Positions 16,388-24,597 of a DNA stretch of 64,000 nucleotides are shown here, piece after piece. The stretch's first letter is position 1. Every line of letters starts with the position of its first letter. Made by a program: the position numbers and the translations under genes. This DNA comes from Methanocella_A sp963769045 (lineage in GTDB: Archaea > Halobacteriota > Methanocellia > Methanocellales > Methanocellaceae). The stretch spans positions 25,838 through 89,837 of the forward strand of contig CAVYKK010000007.1 of the NCBI GenBank assembly GCA_963769045.1, in the 5' to 3' direction. A model generated the notes under the pieces. It did not search any database and was not told the DNA's origin. It was given only the letters and a program-made list of their open reading frames with translations.

Positions 16388-17293
16388 ATGCGACTGAATA
16401 ATACTTTTAAAGTATCTATCGTAGCTATTTTAGTAATAGCAATGGCGCTGGCCCTTTCCGGCTGCGCCTCTCCGACGCCGACGACTACGCCAGGGACGAC
16501 AATAACGCCCACCCCGTCTGCGCCGGTGAAGCTCACGCTCGCCACCACGACGAGTGTCGACGATACTGGCCTGCTTGCATACCTCAAGTCGGACTTCGAC
16601 AGCAAGTACAATGCGAACCTCGTGTGGACCGCTGTCGGCTCCGGACAGGCCATCGCGCTGGGTAAATCCGGAGACGCCGATGTGCTCATCGTCCATAGCC
16701 CCAAGGACGAAACCGCCTTTATGAATGACGGCTATGGCGCAAACCGGACGCAGTTTGCCCACAATTTCTACGTGATCGTGGGCCCGGCCAACGACCCCGC
16801 GGGGATCAAGAACATGACTAACGCGTCCCAGGCGTTCGACAAGATCCGGAAGAGCGAGTCGTCGTTCATCTCCCGTGGCGACGCGTCGGGCACAAATGCC
16901 AAGGAGCTCACCCTGTGGAACATGACCGGCTACACGCCGTCCAATGTAACGGACAAGGACTGGTACAAGGCGACGGGCAGGGGCATGGGAGCGACGCTGA
17001 TCACGGCCAATGAGATGCAGGCCTACACGCTGAGCGATATCAGCACCTTCATCCACAACCAGAAGAACGTCACGCTGACCCTCCTTGTCGAGAACGATCC
17101 CAGGAACCTGATCAATAATTATGACATCATCACGCTTAACCAGACCCGGTTCCCTGACAAGAACCATGTCGGCGCCCTGGACCTGGTCGAGTACCTGACG
17201 AGCCATGATACGCAGGTGAAGATCAGCGAGTTCGGCGTAAAGGAGTACGGCAAGCCGCTGTTCTATGCCGACCTGCTGAACGCGACCACATAA
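16388..17293 (+). CDS. tupA: Tungstate ABC transporter substrate-binding lipoprotein
   Basis: A 301-residue exported protein. An N-terminal hydrophobic segment ends in the lipobox ALSGC, then a Thr/Pro spacer, then the mature domain LTLATTTSVDDTGLLAYL. The TTTS and following VGSGQAIALGKSGDADV, plus SRGDASGTNAKE, are the oxyanion-binding segments of TupA/WtpA-like tungstate-binding proteins. It captures tungstate (possibly molybdate) outside the membrane for TupB/TupC. The storage-protein-like gene is 83 nt upstream on the same strand. The permease and ATPase genes are unusually on the opposite strand, convergent with this one. Confidence 0.88.
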   Translation: MRLNNTFKVSIVAILVIAMALALSGCASPTPTTTPGTTITPTPSAPVKLTLATTTSVDDTGLLAYLKSDFDSKYNANLVWTAVGSGQAIALGKSGDADVLIVHSPKDETAFMNDGYGANRTQFAHNFYVIVGPANDPAGIKNMTNASQAFDKIRKSESSFISRGDASGTNAKELTLWNMTGYTPSNVTDKDWYKATGRGMGATLITANEMQAYTLSDISTFIHNQKNVTLTLLVENDPRNLINNYDIITLNQTRFPDKNHVGALDLVEYLTSHDTQVKISEFGVKEYGKPLFYADLLNATT

Positions 17294-17308
17294 CCCCCTT
17301 TGCCTCTT

Positions 17309-17320
17309 TCTATTTTTTTA
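17309..17320 (+). terminator. U-rich terminator after tupA
   Basis: A T-rich run (TCTATTTTTTTA) 16 nt after the tupA stop, the usual archaeal intrinsic termination signal. A 12-bp palindrome CTAACCGGTTAG follows at 17324-17335. Confidence 0.4.
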
Positions 17321-17385
17321 TGACTAACCGGTTAGCGAACGCTATAGTGGCTGAAAGAAATAATGAAGAATAAGGAACGCAGGCG

Positions 17386-18102
17386 TCAGCAGACAATGTC
17401 GCCGTGTAAGAACTGCGCCGTCCGAGAGTCCTGTGGCCGCTCGAACAGCAAGCCGGTCGGCCCGACCTCGACGACCTCTCCGTCCATCATAAAAGCTGTG
17501 CGGTTGGCAAGGCGCCGGGCCTGGTGCATGTTATGGGTGACAGTGACGATAGTCGTATTGAAGCGCTTGTTGATATCCAGGATGGCCCGCTCCATGATAC
17601 TGCCGTTGGCCGGGTCGAGGTTCGCGGTCGGCTCGTCCAGCAACAGCAGTTCCGGCTTCAGCACGTAAGCCCGGGCGAAGGCGAGTCGCTGGGCTTCCCC
17701 GCCGGAGAGGCTCTTCGCGTACTGTCGCTCCTTGCCGGCCATGTCCAGCAGCCTGAGGACGTCGGTCACCGCCGCGTCGATCGCTTGCCGTGGCATCTTT
17801 CGCAGTCTCATACCGTAAGCGATGTTGTCGTACACGCTCATTGAGAAAGGCAGAGGCTTTTGGAACACCATGGCCATAGAGCGCTGCATCACCAGCCGGT
17901 CGGATGACCACATGTCCTTGCCGTTCACGGTAATGCTCCCTGCGTCCGGCCGGTCCAGCATGTTAATCAAACGGAGCAGGCTGGTCTTTCCCGCCCCGCT
18001 TGGCCCGATGATCCCCAGGATGTCGCCCTTTTCCACATCGAGGTCGACGTCCTTCAGGATCGGCTTGCCCTTTACTGTCCGGCACAGTCCCCTGACCGTT
18101 AT
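17386..18102 (-). CDS. tupC: Tungstate ABC transporter ATP-binding protein
   Basis: An ABC ATPase with Walker A GPSGAGKTSLL, signature LSGGEAQRLAFARA, Walker B LLLLDEPTANLD and switch His in VTHNMHQ. Family members begin about 22 residues before the first conventional start (GTG 18036). The frame is open back to the tupB stop and encodes ITVRGLCRTVKGKPILKDVD, the expected first strand. No ATG, GTG or TTG exists in that stretch. Candidates are ATA 18102 (overlapping the tupB stop as ATAA) or CTG 18087. The gene therefore either uses a rare start or contains a sequence error. It energises tungstate import with TupB and TupA. Confidence 0.85.
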   Translation of the reverse strand: MTVRGLCRTVKGKPILKDVDLDVEKGDILGIIGPSGAGKTSLLRLINMLDRPDAGSITVNGKDMWSSDRLVMQRSMAMVFQKPLPFSMSVYDNIAYGMRLRKMPRQAIDAAVTDVLRLLDMAGKERQYAKSLSGGEAQRLAFARAYVLKPELLLLDEPTANLDPANGSIMERAILDINKRFNTTIVTVTHNMHQARRLANRTAFMMDGEVVEVGPTGLLFERPQDSRTAQFLHGDIVC

Positions 18103-18836
18103 GTAGCTCGTTTTTTACGCCTCCACTGGTCCAGGAAGATAAACCGCGCGTCGGCGGTGCCCAGATAGTTCACGATAAGGTTGATGGTAAACGACAGCGC
18201 CAGCAGGATCAGGCCTAACGCGATGGCCTTGTCGAACTCGCCCTTGCCGGTCTCGAGCACGATGGACGTGGTCAGCACGCGCGTGTCCCACTGGATGTTC
18301 CCGCCCACGATCATGACGGCGCCCACCTCGGCAACCGCCCGGCCGAACCCGGCGATGACCGCCGTGAACAGCGACTGCCGCGCCTCGTTTACCACGAGCA
18401 GCACAGCCTCGCGCTTTCTTGCCCCGAGGGAGATCGCGGACTCGATCACCGACCGGTCGACTGCGTTGGCGGCGGCGATGGACAGGCCTATGATGATGGG
18501 TGTGACGAGGATAAACTGCGCGATCACCATAGCCGTGGGCGAGAATAACAGCTTGAGCGATCCCAGCGGCCCCGCCCGCGATATCATCAGGAACACAAAC
18601 AGGCCGGCGACCACCGGGGGGAGCCCCATCAACGTGTTGATCACCGTGCGGAGCGATCGCTTGAACGGAAACTCGTTCAGCGCGATGAGCACTCCGACCG
18701 GAATACCGACCAGGGCCGAGAGGATCACCGCTGCTCCCGAGACCTGGAGCGACAGGGATGTGATGCCGACGACTTCCGGATTCATGCTGGTAATCAGGGC
18801 GATAGCCTGGAGGAAACCGTCGATAATATATCCCAT
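18099..18836 (-). CDS. tupB: Tungstate ABC transporter permease
   Basis: A 245-residue integral membrane permease with about five to six hydrophobic helices. The cytoplasmic coupling loop appears as SAISLGARKREAVLLVVNEARQSLFTAVIAGFGRAVAEVGA, matching the EAA-like loop that docks on the ATPase. The start is ATG 18836, with GGAG 8 nt upstream; the frame extends three codons further. It overlaps tupC. About 290 nt upstream (18846-19134) hold no gene; an AT-rich TATA-like word (AAATATATAG, 18887-18896) is in the right place to be its promoter. Confidence 0.88.
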   Translation of the reverse strand: MGYIIDGFLQAIALITSMNPEVVGITSLSLQVSGAAVILSALVGIPVGVLIALNEFPFKRSLRTVINTLMGLPPVVAGLFVFLMISRAGPLGSLKLLFSPTAMVIAQFILVTPIIIGLSIAAANAVDRSVIESAISLGARKREAVLLVVNEARQSLFTAVIAGFGRAVAEVGAVMIVGGNIQWDTRVLTTSIVLETGKGEFDKAIALGLILLALSFTINLIVNYLGTADARFIFLDQWRRKKRAT

Positions 18837-19134
18837 AATCACCACTCCCTACTCGAAAATTGTCGTATGTAGCCATGGTCGCTTAAAATATATAGATTAC
18901 GCAACTAGTATCAATCACGAGTAGCCAGCTAACCAAGCATTTATCAATATGTACATAGTATTATTACCTGATAACTACCAGGGGGTTGTCCATTACCCTC
19001 TCAAAGGAACAGGCCATCTGGAATGCCACAGGATATATGGCGTCGAACAACAAGTCAGTAATTCTGTCCGTTACCCACTAACTATAATCCATAATATTAC
19101 CACAAAAAACATTTTTTTTTAAATTTTCTTTTAC

Positions 19135-19866
19135 TTACTTCTGGCTCTCTTTCCGGGAACCCGCCAGCCTTGCATAGCCATTGGCGCCCGGATTGTTGCC
19201 AAGCCTGCGGACGCTTATCGCGATATTGCCGCACTTCTTCAACGCGTTATAGGCCCGGTTGAGCATGCATTGAAGATCCGTGTCGTCGCCTGCATGCTCC
19301 ATAGCCAGTTCGAGGTACCCCATGGCGACCTGGCTGTGGTTGAGCAGGTCGTGCGTCATGACCTCGACGTACGAGTAAATGTTGTCGGTCGTATTACTCA
19401 GCCCGACGGCCTGCAATTTGACTGCCGGCAGGTAACCCAGTCCCACCAGGCCGAACACTTTGCCCGCGTCATCCCTTACCACGTTGATGCTCCAGTCCAC
19501 GGGTAATTCGACCCCGTCTCTGGTCATGATACTCATAGATACGGCCGACGGCACACTGCCATCCTTCAGGCCTCTTATTAGCTTCTCCCTGGCATCGGCA
19601 CGCAGGTACTCCGGCAGCAACATGGAAACACAGTCCTGGCCGACAGATTCGGCCTTCGAGTACCCTGTCATCTTCTCAGCCTTCCGGTTGAACATACGGA
19701 CGGTGCCGGTCATGTCAATCATGATAGCCATGACATCGATCAGGTCGAAAAAGTTACAATAAAAGTCTGTCAGGTTATGCCATAACAGTCCCTGCCCCTC
19801 TTCTGGCGGGCAAGCTATGGGCCGGTTCGAGCGGCTATTGTCAGCATCACTATCATTTTGTGTCAT
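19135..19866 (-). CDS. PAS-domain protein with histidine-kinase phosphoacceptor helix but no ATPase domain
   Basis: A 243-residue protein. One PAS domain (about residues 35-155; FDLIDVMAIMIDMTGTVRMFNRKAEKMTGY) is followed by an H-box-like helix VMTHDLLNHSQVAMGYLELA (His near residue 170). A second helix leads to a stop, with no N, G1 or G2 boxes. The H-box matches that of the full kinase at 11590-13056 (MSHDIRNFNQVSMGYMEML). It may be a phosphotransfer or dominant-negative partner, or a dimerising sensor. It is not obviously truncated by a frameshift: the downstream sequence shows no ATPase remnant in other frames. It is divergent from the TatD-like gene. Confidence 0.75.
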   Translation of the reverse strand: MTQNDSDADNSRSNRPIACPPEEGQGLLWHNLTDFYCNFFDLIDVMAIMIDMTGTVRMFNRKAEKMTGYSKAESVGQDCVSMLLPEYLRADAREKLIRGLKDGSVPSAVSMSIMTRDGVELPVDWSINVVRDDAGKVFGLVGLGYLPAVKLQAVGLSNTTDNIYSYVEVMTHDLLNHSQVAMGYLELAMEHAGDDTDLQCMLNRAYNALKKCGNIAISVRRLGNNPGANGYARLAGSRKESQK

Positions 19867-19980
19867 ATGATCAGGCGCTTGGGGAATAAGTAATGATACT
19901 AATAATTATATTAATTTGTCATATATATAACTTACTTATGGCCTGTATAACTTCCTGTTCACCCGCATGGCCCTAATGCT

Positions 19981-19995
19981 GAAAAGGTTATATAT
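19981..19995 (+). promoter_or_regulatory. TATA-type promoter for the TatD-like gene
   Basis: GAAAAGG followed by TTATATAT has the form of an archaeal BRE plus TATA box, about 50 nt before the start codon at 20045. Confidence 0.5.
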
Positions 19996-20044
19996 GAACC
20001 ACTGAGAAGCTACATTATCACATCATCGCTACGGAAGCATACTC

Positions 20045-20812
20045 ATGATCGACACGCACGCACACGTAGACACGAGGCCCTACGAGGACTTTGAGCTGAT
20101 GGCACTCGGCGGGATGACCGATGTGCTCACGCTGGCCCATGACCCCATGAAGATGAGTTCCGCCATCGTTTTCAAAGACCATTTCGAGCGACTGTTCGCC
20201 GAGCGGTCCCGGGTGGAGAAGAACGGGGTACGGCTACATGTGTGCCTTGGCTTACACCCGCGGACCAGACCGGACGACCTGCCTGCGTGTCTCGCCTTAC
20301 TTGAAACTTACCTCCAGGATATAGCCCGCCCGGTAACCGCCATCGGTGAGGCCGGACTTGAGACGAGGGACGCCTTCGAGGCCGAAATGCTCCAGCGGCA
20401 GATCGAGCTGGCGATCAAGTATGACCTGCCGCTCATCCTCCACACGCCCCGCAACGGAAAAGTGCAGATTACCCGGGAGATCATCAATATCCTCTCGACC
20501 TTCTCAATCGACCATGATCATGTCGTTATAGACCATGCCGATGCCGATACCGTTAAGCTGATCGTCGACCGGGGCTATAATGCAGGCCTGACCATCCAGC
20601 CTGGCAAGCTATCTCCGAAGGAAGCTGTGGAGATTGTCCAAAAATACGACCCTGCGAGGATTGTGCTGGATACGGATATGTCTTCTAATCCTACCGATGT
20701 GCTGGGCGTGGCCCGGGCGGCCCATGCGATGCGGCTTGCGGGAGTCTATAACGTCATCATCGAAGCGGTGACTGCCAAGAATGCGTGGAGGATTTTCCGG
20801 CTTAAAATCTGA
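20045..20812 (+). CDS. TatD-family metal-dependent hydrolase
   Basis: A 255-residue TIM-barrel hydrolase with the family's metal ligands in order: HAH in MIDTHAHVD (residues 4-6), Glu in IGEAGLE, His in LILHTPRN, His in VIDHADAD and Asp in IVLDTDMSS. TatD-type enzymes are metal-dependent DNases or phosphodiesterases; an archaeal subgroup of this length is of unproven substrate. The gene stands alone and ends 7 nt before a large hairpin made of repeated CACAGAGGT units. Confidence 0.82.
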   Translation: MIDTHAHVDTRPYEDFELMALGGMTDVLTLAHDPMKMSSAIVFKDHFERLFAERSRVEKNGVRLHVCLGLHPRTRPDDLPACLALLETYLQDIARPVTAIGEAGLETRDAFEAEMLQRQIELAIKYDLPLILHTPRNGKVQITREIINILSTFSIDHDHVVIDHADADTVKLIVDRGYNAGLTIQPGKLSPKEAVEIVQKYDPARIVLDTDMSSNPTDVLGVARAAHAMRLAGVYNVIIEAVTAKNAWRIFRLKI

Positions 20813-20818
20813 ATTGTT

Positions 20819-21016
20819 GAGGTCTCGGAGGTTTGCAAGAGGTCACAGAGTTTCACCACAGAGGTCACAGAGGTCACAGAGGTATTCACAGAGGTCTGTT
20901 TTTATAGCAGGGCTTTTCCGGCAGCCTTTTCCTAAAAAAACCTCTGTGTCGTCCTCTGTGGCCTCTGTGACCTCTGTGGTGAAACTCTGCTACCTCTTGT
21001 GACCTCTGTGACCTCC
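20819..21016. repeat. Hairpin A: inverted arms of a degenerate CACAGAGGT repeat
   Basis: A left arm (20819-20895) and right arm (20941-21016) of about 76 nt are imperfect reverse complements, roughly 80-85% by eye, with a 45-nt loop. Each arm is built of a 9-nt unit near CACAGAGGT, and both share the non-periodic core CAGAGTTTCACCACAGAGG. It starts 7 nt after the stop of the TatD-like gene. Confidence 0.85.
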
Positions 21017-21188
21017 ATATTTTTATTCTTAGTCCTTGATTTTAGACCGTTTAACGTTAAACGCCCGAAACAATATAATCATCAAATTGCAATTAAGTCT
21101 TGTTCAAACCGTTGAGAATTTGAACCAACACACACCCAACCAACAACTCAACACCCAACATACCCACCAGCGCCGGAGGCCACGGACC

Positions 21189-22705
21189 ATGCGGACAAGA
21201 CCACAAGCTCCAACCTTTTTACACTTGCCCGGTAACGTTTCCGGGGCCTCCGGCGCGCTTGCCACTCTGGTGTTGCTTCTCTTTATCTTCGCGCTCGTGC
21301 TGCTGGCCAGCACTACGATCGGAGATCCGATCATGTCTGTGTTAGATGATTTTACGCACTTCCGGGCCTGGGGCGCAGAGAACGAGATCACCGATACTGC
21401 GAGCAATAATCCGGGCATCAGCATCACCATGCCCGCCGAGGATGACATCTATTACTACGACGAGCTGGTAGGCATTGCAGGCAGGGCCGTGCCAGACGAG
21501 GGCCGGGAGACTGCCATGGTGTTCTACCGGGTAAACGAGGGCGAATGGGTCCGGGCCAGCCTTGAAGGCAATACGTGGACTGGCACTACGCAGAAGTACC
21601 CGCAAGGCGATTACCGGGTCGAGGCAGTGGCCTACGATAACAACGGCGGGGAATCGGTGCCTGCACAGGTAAATTTTACTTCTCTGTTCCGGTACATCCC
21701 GAATGCGCGGTATGTCAGCGATGATATACCTGCCAGCATGACCGCCGGGGAGAGTTATGTCTGCCATATTACATACCAGAACAGCGGGAACCTGGAGTGG
21801 AACAACTCCGTGGGATATTCTTTATCGCCTTACACCAATGCCGCCTTCGGGGCCGGCTCGTGTGCCATGCCTGGCCACAGGCGTACTGCCTGAGAGCACT
21901 GTTATCTTTGAGGTCACGCTGGCCGCTCCGCTGACTCCCGGGCTTTATGAGGTTTCCTACCGCATGCAAGGCGGGGGATACGGGTGGTTCGGGGATGAGG
22001 CGCATAAGGACGTTAATATTGTTGCCCCGATCTATGATGCTCAAGTCATGTCTGTAGATATGCCCGCGCAGATGACGGCCGGGGATCGGTATACCGCTAC
22101 CATTGTCATGAAAAATACCGGGACCGCCACCTGGCGTGCAGATGTGAGTAATGATGTCCGGCTGGGGGCAGTCGGGGATACCGGCGGGGATGCATATCGG
22201 TTCGCCGGTGTATTGAGCTTGCATATGACGAGCGGTGCTATTGTCAGGCCCGGAGGGACGTATGAGTTCAGGTTTGAAATAAAGGCGCCTGCGGCGGGGC
22301 AGTATATGCCGGAGTTCCGCATGATGCAGGTGGGGAAAGGACCGTTCGGGGAGATCGCGAGTAAGAATATCCGGGTTGTGCCGGTGATTACACCTACGCC
22401 AGAGCCTACACCGAGGCCTACGTCGCCGCCATATGAGGCATATCTGGCGTATGGGAGATTTGTGATGATAGGGAGGTATGGCGAACAGGAAACTGGATAT
22501 TTATTCCTCTGGTGCTATGATGGTCCGCTTGTTAGACACAATCAGACGATCCAGCTATCTAAATGAGCCATGGTGGCCTCACCCTGATTGGGATATCGGC
22601 GGGCCTAACGGGCACTATACGATCTATAGTGACTATTACCGAGGCTCTGGGTCTTTCGATATGAACAATGGGGGTAATCGTGGAACGATTACGTTTTACC
22701 AATAA
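21189..22705 (+). pseudogene. Frameshifted signal-anchored surface protein with repeated NBR1/CARDB-like domains
   Basis: Three overlapping frames form one protein. Frame one starts at ATG 21189 (GGAGG about 10 nt upstream) with a membrane segment (LATLVLLLFIFALVLLAS), an Ig-like domain (VFYRVNEGEWVRASLEG) and the start of a DIPASMTAGESYVCHITYQNSG module. Near 21850-21890 the coherent reading passes to a second frame (VIFEVTLAAPLTPGLYEVSY...), which includes a matching module, VDMPAQMTAGDRYTATIVMK, and a Pro/Thr linker, and ends at 22566. Near 22560 a third frame carries a fitting tail (PWWPHPDWDIGGPNGHYT) to 22705. Either the gene has decayed by two frameshifts or the sequence has errors. 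It would be an extracellular protein. Confidence 0.65.
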
Positions 22706-22729
22706 ATCATATGGCTCTTTGGTGGTAAT

Positions 22730-23335
22730 ATGCGAAAATTAACAATAATATTTACAATTACTTTGATAGTAATCATGTTAGTAGCTATCGCTTTGTATAC
22801 GTTAAAGTCCGATAGCAATTTCTTACAAAATGATCTTAGGAATAACAGTTCAGTTATTAATAATTATACCGAAATAACGCCAGCAATCAATATTACAAAT
22901 TTCACATCATCCCCTCCCGCTAAGGAACCTGTAGAGAATTCGATAGATTGGTCAGAGTATCCAAATATTGGCTATCATTATATCCATGAGCTACGAATTG
23001 CAGGACCTAATTCAGTGATTAACCATACATTCCTTCTTGTTTATTGGAAGATCGAAATTAAAAATCCTGAAGACGTTTTAGAAAATTTCCAAGAAATGGC
23101 ACGCGTGATCAAGCAAGAGCGCATGTTAGTAGGTCAGAATAGTGGTATCGAGATTTTGGGAGAAGTTGAAGGTATTGTTGTCTACCGCGCAGGTATGTTG
23201 CCATACAATACGACGATTTATCTGGAGGATTATTACCATCCTGTTAATGACTTAACCTGGAGCCAAATCGATGCAAATGAAGTTGATTTTAATATTCAAC
23301 CTCGCCAAGGAGGCCAAGGCGCCAAGGTTGTTTAG
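22730..23335 (+). CDS. Hypothetical membrane-anchored protein with a repeat-derived tail
   Basis: A 201-residue AT-rich gene. An N-terminal membrane helix (LTIIFTITLIVIMLVAIALY) is followed by an Asn/Thr-rich spacer and an extracellular domain with no family I recognise. The last dozen residues (QPRQGGQGAKVV) are encoded by the start of the CCAAGGCG-type repeat of hairpin B, so the repeat has supplied the C-terminus and the stop codon. The original 3' end was probably replaced. It follows the frameshifted surface-protein gene by 24 nt. Confidence 0.55.
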   Translation: MRKLTIIFTITLIVIMLVAIALYTLKSDSNFLQNDLRNNSSVINNYTEITPAINITNFTSSPPAKEPVENSIDWSEYPNIGYHYIHELRIAGPNSVINHTFLLVYWKIEIKNPEDVLENFQEMARVIKQERMLVGQNSGIEILGEVEGIVVYRAGMLPYNTTIYLEDYYHPVNDLTWSQIDANEVDFNIQPRQGGQGAKVV

Positions 23336-23888
23336 GCATCTGGTATGGGGGCCGCCAAGACGCCAGGACGCCAAGACGCCAAGGATTTTTAAGGAAAGTA
23401 ATTGGTGATAGAATGACTAATTCCAAATACCCAGAACCCTCGGAAGAGGAAGATCGAATAGCATCAGTGATAGTCCCATCAGCTTTTAAGGTCCATAAAA
23501 CATTAGGGCCGGGATTGCTTGAGCGTTATTACCGGGATGCTCTCGTATATGAGCTGCGTAAACAGGGGCTCATCGTCGATAAGGAAGCACATTTTCCAGT
23601 CTATTATGATGGCGTATGTCTTGAGGGGAGTTATAAGGTTGATTTACTCGTGGAAGGCAAAGTGATAATTGAATTAAAAACCGTTGAAAAACTATTGCCA
23701 TTACATACTGCACAAATTAGAACTTATCTCCGAATTAGCAATTGCCATCTGGGATTATTAATCAATTTCAATACCCCATTGATAAAAGACGGGTTACATC
23801 GAGTGATTTTATCTTAAAAAACCTTGGCGTCCTGGCGCCTTGGCGTCTTGGCGGCCCCCATACCGGATGCATAGACAACAATGGTGCC
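23318..23888. mobile_element. Hairpin B: 571-bp inverted-repeat unit enclosing a GxxExxY gene
   Basis: Inverted arms of 76 nt, left 23318-23393 and right 23813-23888, align without gaps with about 10 mismatches; the inner 58 nt have only 5. The arms contain GCCAAGACG-type 9-nt units plus a shared non-periodic part (GGTATGGGGGCC). Between them lies one gene, 23413-23817, whose stop codon is inside the right arm. This is the structure of a small gene-carrying inverted-repeat element. I see no clear target-site duplication and no transposase. Confidence 0.6.
23413..23817 (+). CDS. GxxExxY-family PD-(D/E)XK nuclease-like protein
   Basis: A 134-residue protein. The naming motif is GPGLLERYY (G-x2-E-x2-Y), preceded by ASVIVPSAFKVHKTL. 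The nuclease-like core is YKVDLLVEGKVIIELKTVEKL, giving D and E-x-K in PD-(D/E)XK spacing, then HTAQIRTYLRISNCHLGLLINF and LIKDGLHRVIL. The family's biological role is not established. GGTGAT lies just before the ATG. The gene sits between the two arms of hairpin B, and its TAA falls in the right arm, so gene and repeat appear to form a unit. The lower GC than in flanking housekeeping genes is consistent with transfer. Confidence 0.85.
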   Translation: MTNSKYPEPSEEEDRIASVIVPSAFKVHKTLGPGLLERYYRDALVYELRKQGLIVDKEAHFPVYYDGVCLEGSYKVDLLVEGKVIIELKTVEKLLPLHTAQIRTYLRISNCHLGLLINFNTPLIKDGLHRVILS

Positions 23889-24255
23889 CTTAACGAGCTT
23901 GGCAGGAGACACATAGCCGAAACAACAACTGTTACATGTGTCATTAAATAAAAAAGGTTCTTCGCCGGTTTTGGGATGAACATCTGTCTGCCGATAATAG
24001 TATAATCATAAGAAAATATTGGTACGCGCCTATGACGATAGGCCGAATTCTTTTTATGAACTCGTAGTAATATGAAGCCCCATATTCGATTCGATTTATT
24101 GTACCACATATCGTCTTACGTTGAGGATAAGTATCAAAAATCATCATCCCAAAAGTGGAGAAGAGTCATAAAAAAAGAATGTTAGCCGGGCATTCCTTTC
24201 TATATGGTTAAGAAATTGCCCGGTATTTGTTCTTGTACAATTTATTCAATATTCA
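23889..24255. other. AT-rich intergenic region, nothing assignable
   Basis: These 367 nt contain overlapping short reverse-strand frames (67 and 113 codons) without a ribosome site or protein-like composition. No RNA gene or repeat is recognised. Confidence 0.3.
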
Positions 24256-24597
24256 TCAGATACCAAATGGCAGCCCGCCCAGTCCACCAACACCCACGAA
24301 CGGGTAATTGAACGCCGATGTCTCTTCGGTGTGCGTGAAGTCTGTGTGCTCCGCGAAGTATGTCTGTTCCGACGTCTGCGAGATCGACGGGAACCCGCCG
24401 AAGCCTAGCCCGAGGGCCGACACCCCTGCGGGCCCGAAGTTAATGTTCACGTCCTCGAAGTTGGTCGCGGTGACGAGGTCTTTGCTGAAAGCCGTGGTCA
24501 CTAAGTTCTGGAACACGCTCGGGAACCCGTACGAGACCGGAGTCAGCTGCGCGCCGGCCGGCGCGATGGTGGCTATGAGCATAGCGGTAGCAGCCAT
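24256..24597 (-). CDS. Small exported Gly/Phe-containing protein, N-terminus possibly frameshifted
   Basis: A 113-residue exported protein: hydrophobic start (MAATAMLIATIAPAGA) with a signal-peptidase-like Ala-x-Ala end, then a Phe/Gly/Thr-rich mature part ending VGVGGLGGLPFGI. The ATG at 24597 has no ribosome site. In another frame, GTG 24628 has GGGGGA upstream and encodes MKSIYRLA, a good signal-peptide n-region that would run straight into MAATAML if one base were inserted or lost. The true gene may thus span 24256-24628 with a frameshift. Its composition recalls the Gly/Phe-rich protein at 40720-41019. Function unknown. Confidence 0.5.
   Translation of the reverse strand: MAATAMLIATIAPAGAQLTPVSYGFPSVFQNLVTTAFSKDLVTATNFEDVNINFGPAGVSALGLGFGGFPSISQTSEQTYFAEHTDFTHTEETSAFNYPFVGVGGLGGLPFGI

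Noticed and set aside
20819..20895. Tandem short repeats resembling a small CRISPR array
   Set aside because: The units are 9 nt with no spacers, and no cas genes are in the window.
20781..21002. 73-codon frame reading through hairpin A (PQRSQRSQR peptide)
   Set aside because: The sequence is a translation of the 9-nt repeat; the periodicity divides by three and so keeps the frame open without being coding.
23742..23951. 69-codon frame containing NLGVLAPWRLGG
   Set aside because: It is repeat-encoded peptide at the right arm of hairpin B, overlapping the GxxExxY gene in another frame.
23944..24147. 67-codon reverse-strand frame MMIFDTYPQRKTICG
   Set aside because: AT-rich chance frame overlapping another frame, with no ribosome site and no protein-like pattern.
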